Virus record (IMG/VR): IMGVR_UViG_3300035390_000014
Location: 62,001 to 126,000 of that record
Origin: a virus
DNA length: 64,000 nucleotides
Reading direction: 5' to 3' (one strand)
Shown: positions 1 to 8,311 of the stretch, in pieces
Numbering within the stretch: the stretch's first letter is position 1
Layout of the letters: the number at the start of each line of letters is the position of its first letter
Position numbers and translations under genes: made by a program
The notes under the pieces: generated by a model
What the model saw: the letters and a program-made list of their open reading frames with translations, nothing else
Database searches by the model: none
What the model was told of the DNA's origin: nothing

Positions 1-38
1 GTGATTTAAATAGGTTTTTATTTTTTTATTTAACATAA

Positions 39-587
39 CTAACCTCTTTTAATATTATTTTTATAATCCTCCAATGCTAACATAGCAAGACAATATGCAT
101 CACAAATATTATCATCCTTAAAATCAATACCATATTTACATTTTGCTACACGCATCATCAAAGCTTTATCAGCATGTCCATCAGTTGTGTGCCATTTTTT
201 TAATTGAGTTGGTGGTATTACTGCATAATAGGTATCTGATTTTATAAGTTTATTTAAAATTAAATACAATAAACCACATCTTTCAAATAACGTTGGACTA
301 TTTGAACTATAAGCTAATCCTTCTATATATACGGATTGTAATCTAGCAACTTCATCTATATATCCTAATTGATCAAAAATATCAGATACTCTTTGTTCTC
401 CACTCATATAACATTCTTTATCAGTTGAAATTAAATGCTCGTATTCAATTTCAGCTTTGTCATTAATTATAACAACCGCATTTCCTTTTAATGATGGATC
501 AATACCAACAAAATGTTTTTCTAGGTTGTGCCAATCTTCGCCTTTTTCCATCTCTTCAAACATTTTACTTATATTAGCTTTACTCAT
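39..587 (-). CDS. RuvC-like Holliday junction resolvase
   Basis: Probable RNase H-fold resolvase of the RuvC superfamily, expected to cut branched DNA during phage recombination or packaging. The acidic motifs are in family order: GIDPSLKG (Asp about residue 30), a YIEGLA strand with Glu near residue 89, and DDNICDAY with Asp pair near 157-162. At 182 aa it has the usual length. The ATG overlaps the TGA of the upstream DUF4326 gene (ATGA), so the two are translationally coupled. Family assignment rests on motifs only; the substrate is inferred. Confidence 0.75.
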   Translation of the reverse strand: MSKANISKMFEEMEKGEDWHNLEKHFVGIDPSLKGNAVVIINDKAEIEYEHLISTDKECYMSGEQRVSDIFDQLGYIDEVARLQSVYIEGLAYSSNSPTLFERCGLLYLILNKLIKSDTYYAVIPPTQLKKWHTTDGHADKALMMRVAKCKYGIDFKDDNICDAYCLAMLALEDYKNNIKRG

Positions 588-856
588 ATTATCATAATCC
601 CAGGGTTATTAATTAATTCGATTAATACATCACCATGACATGCCTTAGGTTTACACCAACAACCAAGTACCTTACCTTTTAACTTTGGCAATGACTCCAT
701 TATTTCTTTATTTTTTAAAGCATATATTCTATATTTCGCAATAACTTCTGATCTAGATCCATCTTTCCCTATAATAAATGGATTGCCCCATATTGTTCCA
801 TGGCCAATATAAATATCATAATTAGATTTTTCGCAATGAACTATTTTAGTAGTCAT
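584..856 (-). CDS. DUF4326 family protein
   Basis: A 90-aa protein with the DUF4326 pattern: an N-terminal strand, the IWGNPF segment near residue 23, and the C-terminal LGCWCKPKACHGDVLIELI block with Cys and His residues. The family is common in phages and bacteria and has no established function. It overlaps both neighbours by a few bases (TAATG upstream, ATGA downstream), which supports the reading frame. Confidence 0.75.
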   Translation of the reverse strand: MTTKIVHCEKSNYDIYIGHGTIWGNPFIIGKDGSRSEVIAKYRIYALKNKEIMESLPKLKGKVLGCWCKPKACHGDVLIELINNPGIMII

Positions 857-1053
857 TATTTATTTCTATTTCTACCCCCAGGAAATCCTGGACTTTGATT
901 TTGACCATCACCACGTTTATTTCCTTGGTTGCCCCATTTACCCAATCCACCACCACTACCATCTTTTCTTCTTTCTCTTCTTGGTGTTGGAGTTCCTTGA
1001 CCATCTGTTTTGGGTCCATTGCCGTCAGGACCAGTTCCATCTTTATAAGGCAT
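856..1053 (-). CDS. Glycine-rich small protein with DUF5320-like N-terminus
   Basis: A 65-aa, Gly-, Asn- and Arg-rich, low-complexity protein. The N-terminus MPYKDGTGPDGNGPKTDGQG resembles the MPxxDGTGPxGxGPxTGxG repeat that opens DUF5320-type proteins, but the rest is disordered and lacks cysteines. This frame is preferred over two overlapping ones because its stop overlaps the ATG of the next gene and a GGAG-type ribosome site precedes its ATG. Function unknown. Confidence 0.6.
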   Translation of the reverse strand: MPYKDGTGPDGNGPKTDGQGTPTPRRERRKDGSGGGLGKWGNQGNKRGDGQNQSPGFPGGRNRNK

Positions 1054-1072
1054 AATAATCTCCTTTATATTA

Positions 1073-1294
1073 TTATAGTGACCATTCTGGATTTCTTGTT
1101 ATTGAAGCATTTGACCACATATTAGATTCTTCTATTTTTGTAATTGCATTAGATTTTTCTTTACTATCAGGACATAATTCATTTACTAGTTCACAATACT
1201 CTTTAGCCATATTTCTTAATCTTTCATATTTTATAAGATCATGTGGCATTGGTTTATGATATGTAAAATTATTTTCAATTTCTGTCTTTTTCAT
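1073..1294 (-). CDS. Acb2/Tad1-like cyclic-nucleotide sponge (anti-CBASS/anti-Thoeris)
   Basis: A 73-aa protein matching the Acb2/Tad1 hairpin family pattern: an N-terminal FTYHKP segment, a YERLRNMAKE helix, the ELCPDSKEKSNAITKIEE turn-helix block, and MWSNASITRN near the C-terminus (family: MWANAxIARN). Known family members bind immune signalling nucleotides and so block CBASS or Thoeris defence. The start is the ATG at 1294, preceded by AAGGAG; longer in-frame extensions run into the upstream gene. Homology is from motif recognition; ligand range cannot be read from sequence. Confidence 0.72.
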   Translation of the reverse strand: MKKTEIENNFTYHKPMPHDLIKYERLRNMAKEYCELVNELCPDSKEKSNAITKIEESNMWSNASITRNPEWSL

Positions 1295-1601
1295 TAGGTT
1301 CTCCTTGTTCATAAAAATATGGATTATTATCTTCATCATATTCTTCTTCTGACCAATACAATTTATCACAATGTGGACATATTGGATTTAAAACCCCATG
1401 TTGTACAGTTCCACACCTTGGACAAGCAATCTCTCCAACTGGAACTTTATATTTTAATGCTGGATCTCTTGGCCAATCTTGATCTTTTAATTCTTTATCA
1501 TGAGCTTTAGCACATTCTTCACAACAAAATAATTGAAATATAGTATCTTTATCATTTTTCCATACATAATATTCTTTTTGACAATATAAGCATATAGCCA
1601 T
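1275..1601 (-). CDS. Two-domain zinc-ribbon protein
   Basis: A 108-aa protein with an N-terminal CLYCQ...CCEEC motif (about residues 4-31) and a central CPRCG...CPHC ribbon (about 60-78), then an acidic tail. Two structural zinc sites are likely. It overlaps the Acb2-like start by 20 bases. AAGGAA precedes its ATG and the ATG overlaps the TAA of the upstream gene. No specific function recognised. Confidence 0.6.
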   Translation of the reverse strand: MAICLYCQKEYYVWKNDKDTIFQLFCCEECAKAHDKELKDQDWPRDPALKYKVPVGEIACPRCGTVQHGVLNPICPHCDKLYWSEEEYDEDNNPYFYEQGEPNEKDRN

Positions 1602-1765
1602 TAGTATTCCTTTAATTGATTTCTAATATATTTTTTAGCTTCTTGTCTTGCTTTTTTCTTTCCGCAAGTACCCATATCTTCCCACCAATTTTTTAAACCA
1701 TGTAAAAGTTTATATGGATGATTTCTATAATTATATCTTATTTTTTTATTTCCATATGGTTGCAT
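1601..1765 (-). CDS. Small basic hypothetical protein
   Basis: About 54 aa, rich in Lys, Arg and aromatic residues (RYNYRNHPYKLLHGLKNWWEDMG), ending in a basic helix. The ATG at 1765 lies four bases beyond the stop of the neck-like gene. An upstream TTG (1822) would give 73 aa but overlap that gene by 53 bases. No family recognised. Confidence 0.5.
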   Translation of the reverse strand: MQPYGNKKIRYNYRNHPYKLLHGLKNWWEDMGTCGKKKARQEAKKYIRNQLKEY

Positions 1766-1769
1766 AATA

Positions 1770-2483
1770 TTATCCAAAATCAATTGAAACGTTTGGTAAG
1801 TATAATCTTTCACATTTTTCAATACATTGTTCTTTTAACTCTTTACCTTCATCACCAACTTCTTCATTTAAAGGAATTTCTCCAAATGGTGTTCTGATTT
1901 GTCCACCATATTTTTTTCTTATTCTACCAATTTGAATCATGATATCAGCTAATGCAAATTTACAAAATAAAATTTGATGTTCATTTGGAATATCTCTTAG
2001 ATCTTCTGGTTGCATTCTTTCATACTCTATAGTACAATTCCCACTAGTTGGAGCTGGAGATATTCTAACTATGTTAGGAGTTCTAAATTCAAAAGTTTTA
2101 TCCCAATTTGAAAACATTTTTAATTGTCCAGCCATTTCTGTAGCTAAAGCCCAATCTCTAATTTCAAAATGAGACATTGGCCCCATTATCGGTGCTCCAT
2201 TTATTAATTCATCCCCACCATCAAAATAAATATCAATAACATTTAAAATTTCAATATTATCAGGATCTTTAATATAAAATTCATTTTGAATATTAGGAAC
2301 TTTGTAATTACAATTTGAAAAACATAATGGAACTTTATTAACAGATGGTACATACTCAGAAAATTCTCTAAGCGTATAAGTTACAAATCGTTGAATTATT
2401 TGTTTATCATCTAGTTCTACGTGAACATGTGGAAAACCTAAATGATCTTTTATATATCCAAGAACTCTTGAATGATTTAGCAT
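1770..2483 (-). CDS. Putative neck / head-completion virion protein
   Basis: A 237-aa protein whose overall look (N-terminal helical part, central beta-rich part, and the C-terminal IGRIRKKYGGQIRTPFGEIPLNEEVGDEGKE block ending in SIDFG) resembles neck or connector proteins of T4-like phages. No catalytic motif is visible. A strong AAAGGAG precedes the ATG. It sits next to replication genes rather than other head genes. The assignment is tentative; a generic virion protein is the safer reading. Confidence 0.4.
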   Translation of the reverse strand: MLNHSRVLGYIKDHLGFPHVHVELDDKQIIQRFVTYTLREFSEYVPSVNKVPLCFSNCNYKVPNIQNEFYIKDPDNIEILNVIDIYFDGGDELINGAPIMGPMSHFEIRDWALATEMAGQLKMFSNWDKTFEFRTPNIVRISPAPTSGNCTIEYERMQPEDLRDIPNEHQILFCKFALADIMIQIGRIRKKYGGQIRTPFGEIPLNEEVGDEGKELKEQCIEKCERLYLPNVSIDFG

Positions 2484-2494
2484 AACATTCTCCT

Positions 2495-3637
2495 TTATGT
2501 ATATACTATATCGAGGTCTTCTCCTAAAATTTCAACGTTGTTTTTCTCAAGTGCTGATCTCATTGCTTCTAATGAAACAGATTCGTTTTTCTCCATTATT
2601 CCTTCAAATCTCTTTTTTCTTCCTAACATTTCAGTTGTGTCTGGGTCGTCAAAAACTCTCGATAATATTTCAAAAGATACTAGTTTGAGATTGTTAGAAA
2701 TCAACTTTTCATTACGTTCTGCATCCAGTATCTTATTTATATGTTTGTTCTTATAATCAACCGATGTATCAAAGATTGGTCTGTTCTTTAAAACATTTTC
2801 ATTTAATTCGTCCATAGTACCAACCATTTTCTTTAACATTGGAAAAATCTTTAAAAATGTAACACCTCCAATTCCCTTAATTCCAAATACATCATCTCCT
2901 GGATCACCCATTATAGCAATAGCTAATGGTTGATATTCATCATCACCAATCCAAGGTTTTTTAGTTTGTTTTGTCATCCCTTCACCAGGTTTAACAATTG
3001 ATTTACCTTGTGAAGTTTTAACAAAATTAAATGAATGTTCACTTAAATTTTGAGACATATCGTGATCATTTGAATAGGTAATATTACCAACATTTGAATC
3101 TGTAGTTATGTCATCAGTTGAATCTACATAATTTCTTGTCATTAGATAATATGGAACAAAATCAGCTTCAAGATTTAATAATCTAATTACTTTAACATCC
3201 GGCATTTTGTTAAAAGCTTTTTCAATAAATCCCAAATTTTGTCTTAATACTTCAAAAAATAATTCTCTATCAACTGCGTCTAAACCATATAAATCATCAA
3301 TACGTCTTGAGATTTTATATTTTTTACTAATATTATTATGATAATATGATTTACCGCTTTCAAAAAATACATAGAAATTTATTTTAATATTTCTTTTTGC
3401 TGCATATGTTTTATGAAATGATATAAAAGATAACAATGAAGTGAATATAGATGTGTCATGTCTATTAGCCATTTTTGTTGATTCAATTAAATTAACAATA
3501 GCATGTTCCATATAAACGGATTGTAAACAATTTTTTAAATCCACATAAATATTCAATGTATTATAATTTTTATATGATACTATTTCATCGAGAATCGAAT
3601 ATGTTGGGTAGTATGAAAGCAGCGAGGCGACTGACAT
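2495..3637 (-). CDS. 5'-3' exonuclease / RNase H (flap endonuclease family)
   Basis: FEN/T4 RNase H-type nuclease that would remove RNA primers and 5' flaps during lagging-strand synthesis. Family features in order: an N-terminal strand with Asp (YVDLKN, about 32), the LNLEADFVPYYL acidic region, YSNDHDMSQ (about 190) and GDPGDDVFGIKGIGGVTF (about 246-262), the helix-3-turn-helix DNA-binding motif. At 380 aa it is longer than T4 RNase H (about 305 aa), mostly from a middle insertion. It lies in the replication block with clamp and primase. Confidence 0.85.
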   Translation of the reverse strand: MSVASLLSYYPTYSILDEIVSYKNYNTLNIYVDLKNCLQSVYMEHAIVNLIESTKMANRHDTSIFTSLLSFISFHKTYAAKRNIKINFYVFFESGKSYYHNNISKKYKISRRIDDLYGLDAVDRELFFEVLRQNLGFIEKAFNKMPDVKVIRLLNLEADFVPYYLMTRNYVDSTDDITTDSNVGNITYSNDHDMSQNLSEHSFNFVKTSQGKSIVKPGEGMTKQTKKPWIGDDEYQPLAIAIMGDPGDDVFGIKGIGGVTFLKIFPMLKKMVGTMDELNENVLKNRPIFDTSVDYKNKHINKILDAERNEKLISNNLKLVSFEILSRVFDDPDTTEMLGRKKRFEGIMEKNESVSLEAMRSALEKNNVEILGEDLDIVYT

Positions 3638-3638
3638 T

Positions 3639-4694
3639 TTATATCTCCTTTAATAATTCATTTAATCTAATAGAAGAATTTTTACTTTTACTTCTATTTT
3701 CACAATCTTTTAAAATTTCTAAATTTTTCCAATGCCCAATTATTTTATGGTCAATATTATTTTTAAATCCATCATATATAGAATATTTATGATCTAAATC
3801 ATAGCCAAATTCACGACCTCTTAACTCAAAATTTTTAATTTTATGACCATATTTTTGGATAGAATTGTATGTTGATTTATAAACCAAATTTATATAATTA
3901 TTATATTCATTAGATATATTTGGGTCAGAATGTAAATTAAATAATTCACATTCTTGTTTGCATTCGTCACAACAATAAAAATATGATGTATTATTATTTA
4001 ATCCTGTAATACGTTGTTCAATTTCTCTTTTTTCTGGAGTAAACCAACCACCTTGTTCTTTTGAATTAGAACAATTGTTATTTTTACAATGAACTTGTAT
4101 TTCTTTTTCACCCGGTTTGTCAGGATTATATCTCATTTCTTCAACTTTAGTTAATATTGGGTGTTTTCTTTTTAATTTTTCTATAGTTCTTTTTTTAGAG
4201 TTAATTCTATGATTTCTTTTTTCATCTGATTCATTATCAAAATATTTTTTAGAACCAAGTTTAGCTTTTTTAATTCTTAAATTGCGTTCTTCAATGGTTT
4301 CATTTTTAAATCTTTTTAATGAAGCTTTAGAGCAGTTTTTTCTTTTAATATAATTTTTTTTCATTAAAGGTATTATTTTTTCTCTAAATTTATTATCAGA
4401 CCACATTTTAATTGAATTGATTCTTTGTTTTTCTAAAAATTCTGGAGTATTACATGTTTCTTTTAATTTTTTAATTCTCTGATTTTTTTGTTCTTCAGTT
4501 TCATTAGCTAATTGTCTTAACGTATTTTTTCTAGCTTTTTCTTTAAATTCTTTTGTGTTATGAGTTTCTTTTGATTTAATACTAGTTTCTTTTCTTTTAA
4601 TTGGACATTGTTGCCAAAATTCACAACATGTATATTTACCACTTTTATTTTTAAATTTTCCTTCTTGCCCACAACCATATATACATAATTCCAT
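3639..4694 (-). CDS. Free-standing homing endonuclease with N-terminal zinc module
   Basis: A 351-aa selfish nuclease candidate. It opens with CIYGCGQEGKF...CCEF...CP, a zinc module shared with other endonucleases in this window. Lys-rich helical repeats resembling DNA-binding NUMOD repeats follow (residues about 40-180), then a Cys-rich finger (HCKNNNCSNS...CCDECKQEC). The C-terminal nuclease-like segment has DLDHKYSIYDGFKNNI...GHWKNLEIL. It has its own promoter box at 4710-4722. A Lys/Asn-rich, very AT-rich gene inserted between the exonuclease and downstream genes. Confidence 0.75.
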   Translation of the reverse strand: MELCIYGCGQEGKFKNKSGKYTCCEFWQQCPIKRKETSIKSKETHNTKEFKEKARKNTLRQLANETEEQKNQRIKKLKETCNTPEFLEKQRINSIKMWSDNKFREKIIPLMKKNYIKRKNCSKASLKRFKNETIEERNLRIKKAKLGSKKYFDNESDEKRNHRINSKKRTIEKLKRKHPILTKVEEMRYNPDKPGEKEIQVHCKNNNCSNSKEQGGWFTPEKREIEQRITGLNNNTSYFYCCDECKQECELFNLHSDPNISNEYNNYINLVYKSTYNSIQKYGHKIKNFELRGREFGYDLDHKYSIYDGFKNNIDHKIIGHWKNLEILKDCENRSKSKNSSIRLNELLKEI

Positions 4695-4709
4695 ATCATA
4701 TTTCCTTTT

Positions 4710-4722
4710 TTATAATATGTTC
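4710..4722 (-). promoter_or_regulatory. GAACATATTATAA promoter-like box
   Basis: On the minus strand reads TTTAGAACATATTATAAAA, identical in core to boxes found before many genes here. It lies about 15 bases before the endonuclease ATG at 4694. Confidence 0.6.
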
Positions 4723-4753
4723 TAAATATAAGTAAGTATTGGTGTAGGATGCA

Positions 4754-5086
4754 TTATTCTTCTCCAAACATATTTATTTCAACTTCTGCAGTTACTGTAT
4801 CGCCAACATTTACATATTGACCAGCATTAAAATTCTTTTTTCTTCTTATATCCATCTCTGGCACACACCATTCAAGATATTGAAGATCACAATCTTTTTG
4901 AACTGAAGCTTCAATTTCACAACTAATACCTTTAGCATTTATTGGAAACATTGATTCTCCTATAAGTTGACCACATATAAAAATTTGGAGATTAGTTTCA
5001 TGAACTTTATCATTTAATATAAACCAATCTCTAAAATCTTCATATTTTCTTTTTATATCAAATTCGCACTTTATAACATTTAACAT
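4754..5086 (-). CDS. Hypothetical protein (110 aa)
   Basis: Not recognised. Predicted mixed alpha/beta, acidic, with C-terminal beta segments (GDTVTAEVEINMFGEE). It lies directly downstream of the clamp gene, separated from it by a hairpin terminator, with GAGGTGA before its ATG. Position suggests a replication-linked or small regulatory role, but nothing in the sequence shows it. Confidence 0.55.
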   Translation of the reverse strand: MLNVIKCEFDIKRKYEDFRDWFILNDKVHETNLQIFICGQLIGESMFPINAKGISCEIEASVQKDCDLQYLEWCVPEMDIRRKKNFNAGQYVNVGDTVTAEVEINMFGEE

Positions 5087-5100
5087 AATTCACCTCAATA

Positions 5101-5130
5101 TTAAGGGGGATAAATTAATACCCCCCTTAA
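5101..5130 (-). terminator. Hairpin terminator after the clamp gene
   Basis: Inverted repeat TTAAGGGGG / CCCCCTTAA with an 11-12 base loop, just past the clamp stop codon. The stem is GC-rich against a very AT-rich background. The trailing T-run is weak, so it may attenuate rather than stop transcription. Confidence 0.55.
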
Positions 5131-5138
5131 TAATATAG

Positions 5139-5891
5139 TTATTCCTCTATCAAACTGCTTCTACCATAGATAGAAATATCAATATCACCAATAGCAGTTT
5201 TAAAAGTATTTGAGCAAATCTGTTCTTGATAATTATACATTTTCAATTCAATTTTTCCATCATGGTCAATAATAAATGGAGTATTAGTCAAACTACTAGT
5301 ACATTCCATTGGACGTTCTAGAGTAATAGCAGATAGAATTTTAGCACTTTGATCATGCCCCTGAGTTTCCATAGTAATAGAAGCTACTTCATTCTCAAAT
5401 GAAATTTGTGTTGAATTTACATTGAAACTCTGAGCAATAATCCTCATTCTGTCTGAGATATTTAGCTCTATATCAGTTGCTAGAATTACATCTTCTTCAT
5501 TCAATGTAAAAATATGCTCAAGTTCCTCGGATGTAATAAACCTATTATCCATGTATTCAAGCTCTGGGCCTTGAAATTTAATAGAAGAATATTCATCTGA
5601 AAAAGTAAAATTTCCATCATCATCTACAACAATATCAATGGTTTGACTCTGAGTCGAACTTTGACTCAAGAAGATTTTTAACAAATCTAATTTTTGTTTT
5701 AGGTTAACCAATGGTACATCAAGTGTATCAATAATTGGAGTCATATCAATTTCAAATACATTGGCATTATCATTAGTTCTCTGTCTCAGGATTCCACCAT
5801 GAATGTCTGCATCATTGCAAACATCTTTTAAAATTGACAAACATCTCAAGAATTGTTCATAATTCTCCATACTCATATTCACTTGTTCCAT
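5139..5891 (-). CDS. DNA polymerase sliding clamp (gp45-like)
   Basis: A 250-aa processivity factor, close to T4 gp45 (228 aa). Pattern: N-terminal YEQFLRCLSILKDVCNDADIHGGILRQRTND, a repeating strand-rich core, and a C-terminal half with SDRMRIIAQSFNVNSTQISFENE and IDHDGKIELKMYN, as in clamp half-domains. It should load around DNA through the clamp loader encoded at 8312-9295. No DNA polymerase gene lies in this window. The start ATG has AAGGAG upstream. Confidence 0.8.
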   Translation of the reverse strand: MEQVNMSMENYEQFLRCLSILKDVCNDADIHGGILRQRTNDNANVFEIDMTPIIDTLDVPLVNLKQKLDLLKIFLSQSSTQSQTIDIVVDDDGNFTFSDEYSSIKFQGPELEYMDNRFITSEELEHIFTLNEEDVILATDIELNISDRMRIIAQSFNVNSTQISFENEVASITMETQGHDQSAKILSAITLERPMECTSSLTNTPFIIDHDGKIELKMYNYQEQICSNTFKTAIGDIDISIYGRSSLIEE

Positions 5892-5904
5892 GTTTCTTTT
5901 CTCC

Positions 5905-6291
5905 TTAGTTACCGTTATTTAATTTTTTAACAATTGTTACATAAATAAATTTATCATCTTTTATTTCTTTAGATTTTATATAATCCAAAGTAATAAATAC
6001 ACTTTCACCTAATTCAACTATATCCATAACTTTATCTGCTATAAATTTTGTACTCGATTCTTCACCATTCGGTATCGAAAATATAATTAATATAGAATCG
6101 GTTTTTTCATGGGTATAATTAAACATACATGTATTTAACCCTAAAAACTTATACAATTTTTCTTGGGCAGTTGCCTTACAAAATAAACCAAAATAATCTA
6201 AATTTTTTAGATTGCCTGAATATTGTATATCAACATTTTCAATGGTTGCTTCAAATGCTTCTCTAAATTTTTGCTCTAGTTTTTTATTCAT
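5905..6291 (-). CDS. Hypothetical protein between clamp and primase
   Basis: A 128-aa protein with an N-terminal helix (MNKKLEQKFREAFEATIENV) and alternating strands. It sits 13 bases upstream of the clamp and 11 downstream of the primase, so it is part of the replication operon. I do not recognise the family; a small accessory replication factor is possible by position only. Confidence 0.55.
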   Translation of the reverse strand: MNKKLEQKFREAFEATIENVDIQYSGNLKNLDYFGLFCKATAQEKLYKFLGLNTCMFNYTHEKTDSILIIFSIPNGEESSTKFIADKVMDIVELGESVFITLDYIKSKEIKDDKFIYVTIVKKLNNGN

Positions 6292-6302
6292 ATTTCCCTC
6301 TT

Positions 6303-7292
6303 TTAGCTTAAAATATTTGTACAGCTTATATTAATTGGAGTATCATTAAAATCTTTACCTGTTTTGTTATAATAAACATGTAAGGATTTAATTATGTGTT
6401 TATTATATTTCATAATTTTTTCATAGTAACTTATCGGTATTTCTCTATCTGAAAGAATATGTATTGTAGGTCTAAATATTAATTCATTGAAAATAACGCT
6501 TTTAATAGCTGCTACATATGAAGTTGATAATGCTGCTATATAAGCTCTTACTTTATTTTTTATACCTAATACATCATATATATGTTCCGCATATATATCA
6601 AATATTCCCTCTGCCATTATTATATGATTTGAATCTCTTCTATTTCCAAATAATTTATAATAGTCTAAAAGCTGGGAAGGTTGTAAATCTAATTTATAAT
6701 ATCTAAAATTTGATGTTCCATCTATATTTCTCAATGACACGCATGAATTATTTTCAGTTAAAAATCCAACAAAATTTGTATGCAAATAATCTTTAAATCT
6801 TATAACTTTTTCTGGTAATTGAATATTATTAATTTTTAATAATTCATTTACATCAAATACTAAACCTGGTACTGTTGATAGAGGTATATTAGCAAATTTA
6901 AATCTTTGTTTGATATATAAGGCTTTTAATTTAAAATAATCCTCTCTTAAGTCTGGTAAGGTTATATCTTTTGGTTTATAAATATTTTTTTCAAATTTTA
7001 CTTTTTCTACTTTAAAATGTTTAACTTGCTCCTGATTAACATATTTTATAGAAGTATCATTACCTTCTATTTTTTCTGTTAATTTTCTTATTAAACCACT
7101 TTGATTACACCCACCTCTAAAACAATGAAATATTGGATCATGTAGAGATATCCATAAATGACTTTTACTACTTGACATAGTTTTATCACACCAAGGACAA
7201 GGAACAATAATATTTTTAGGATTCATTTTAACTGGACCTAAATTTTGCTCCAAATAATCTATAAATCCATCATTATATATTCCTACTGTCAT
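6303..7292 (-). CDS. DnaG-type DNA primase
   Basis: A 329-aa primase. The N-terminal zinc-binding domain has CPWCDKTMSSSKSHLWISL...FHCFRGGC (residues about 32-65). The TOPRIM core shows HIIMAEGIFDIYA (catalytic Glu) and later IHILSDREI (acidic motif). It would make RNA primers for lagging-strand synthesis. It is shorter than bacterial DnaG and lacks a visible C-terminal helicase-interaction domain. Lies upstream of the clamp in the same direction. Confidence 0.82.
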   Translation of the reverse strand: MTVGIYNDGFIDYLEQNLGPVKMNPKNIIVPCPWCDKTMSSSKSHLWISLHDPIFHCFRGGCNQSGLIRKLTEKIEGNDTSIKYVNQEQVKHFKVEKVKFEKNIYKPKDITLPDLREDYFKLKALYIKQRFKFANIPLSTVPGLVFDVNELLKINNIQLPEKVIRFKDYLHTNFVGFLTENNSCVSLRNIDGTSNFRYYKLDLQPSQLLDYYKLFGNRRDSNHIIMAEGIFDIYAEHIYDVLGIKNKVRAYIAALSTSYVAAIKSVIFNELIFRPTIHILSDREIPISYYEKIMKYNKHIIKSLHVYYNKTGKDFNDTPINISCTNILS

Positions 7293-7342
7293 TTAATTAT
7301 CCTTTTTTTAAATGTATAACCATACATTACAAATGAGTGATT

Positions 7343-7528
7343 TCAACCAATACAATCAATTATATATTCAGAAAATGCCTGTCTAACATTGAATTTATTA
7401 TTTGTTCCACAATCAGGACAAATATTCTTAATTAAATGTTCAGTAGTTCCAAGACGAGATCTAGCATAAACTTTATCACATATCTCAGAACATATTGGTT
7501 TAACCAAACATTCTCTACATGGATACAT
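7343..7528 (-). CDS. Cysteine-rich small protein
   Basis: A 61-aa protein with CRECLVKPICSEICDKVY (N-terminal) and CPDCGTNNKF motifs, four or more potential zinc ligands. Its ATG overlaps the stop of the next upstream gene. Function unknown. Confidence 0.5.
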   Translation of the reverse strand: MYPCRECLVKPICSEICDKVYARSRLGTTEHLIKNICPDCGTNNKFNVRQAFSEYIIDCIG

Positions 7529-7800
7529 TAGCTTTCAATATAACCTTCTGCTAGTTTAGTACATCTAACAATCATCCATTTAAAGAAAGTTTCTGAATCT
7601 TTAATATCTTTCATTTTAATTTGAGAATACATAATATCTTTCATTGGTCTAAAAAAAAGATCAAAATTTAATGTTTCCCCTGATGGAGATTCTACTTTTT
7701 TCATTGGACAACCACCTGCTACTGGAGGATGTGAAAAACCACATTCTGGACATATTCCTTGACTCATACCCATTCCACTATTACCTTGTTCATTACCCAT
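7528..7800 (-). CDS. Small zinc-finger-like hypothetical protein
   Basis: A 90-aa protein with an N-terminal Gly/Met-rich stretch then GICPECGFSHPPVAGGCPMKK, a probable CxxC...H...C zinc site, and a helical C-terminal half (FFKWMIVRCTKLAEGYIES). GGAGCT precedes the ATG. No family recognised. Confidence 0.55.
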   Translation of the reverse strand: MGNEQGNSGMGMSQGICPECGFSHPPVAGGCPMKKVESPSGETLNFDLFFRPMKDIMYSQIKMKDIKDSETFFKWMIVRCTKLAEGYIES

Positions 7801-7844
7801 TTTTAGCTCCTATATGTTTTAATTCTATTTAACAAATTTATCAG

Positions 7845-8171
7845 TCAACCACCTGATCTCATATATTGAATCCAATCTAAAACTCCAGTACCATTACAAG
7901 TAGTACATACTTTTTCATACCCTCCACCTCCACCACATTTTGGACATAACTTCATAGTTACTGTTTCTTCCCATTCTAAATAACCAATACCTTTGCATTT
8001 ATCACAAAATGAATGTCCATCCCATGATGAATCACCAAGACTATTATGATGAACATTTTTAAGTCCAGTACCACTACATTCATCACATAAACGTAGTCCT
8101 TTATGGAAATGTGTTTTTATAACTTCTCTTTTTCTATTCGACTTTAATTGCTCGCTCGGGGATAGGTACAT
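7845..8171 (-). CDS. DnaJ-type cysteine-rich zinc-finger protein
   Basis: A 108-aa protein with four CxxCxGxG-type repeats: CDECSGTG, CDKCKGIG, CPKCGGGG and CTTCNGTG, as in the DnaJ zinc domain, ending in VLDWIQYM. The same CxGxGKLDWI ending occurs in three plus-strand proteins at 42847-43646. There is no J domain, so it is not a DnaJ. Its 5' end overlaps the small upstream gene by 38 bases. May act as a chaperone-like or structural zinc protein. Confidence 0.65.
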   Translation of the reverse strand: MYLSPSEQLKSNRKREVIKTHFHKGLRLCDECSGTGLKNVHHNSLGDSSWDGHSFCDKCKGIGYLEWEETVTMKLCPKCGGGGGYEKVCTTCNGTGVLDWIQYMRSGG

Positions 8172-8307
8172 TTTTAATTGCCTCCACAGAATCTTTTAGA
8201 ATCTGATTAAATCCGACTTCCATCAATAATCTTGCTTCTTCTGATTCTAAATCCATTGTTACTATTGCTGAACCATCTGGTTGTTCTATTATATCTATAA
8301 TTTTCAT
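8134..8307 (-). CDS. Small conserved-type acidic protein (57 aa)
   Basis: Begins MKIIDIIEQPDGSAIVTMDL, then ESEEARLLMEVGFNQILKDSVEAIKN. The pattern of a short beta hairpin followed by an acidic helix is typical of small phage proteins. A very good AAGAGGTGATAAA leader precedes its ATG and it follows the clamp-loader stop closely. Function unknown. Confidence 0.65.
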   Translation of the reverse strand: MKIIDIIEQPDGSAIVTMDLESEEARLLMEVGFNQILKDSVEAIKNVPIPERAIKVE

Positions 8308-8311
8308 TTTA

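Noticed and set aside
846-1125. Alternative reading frames over the Gly-rich gene on both strands
   Set aside because: They lack ribosome sites and tight junctions; the 856-1053 frame has both and a recognisable N-terminal motif.
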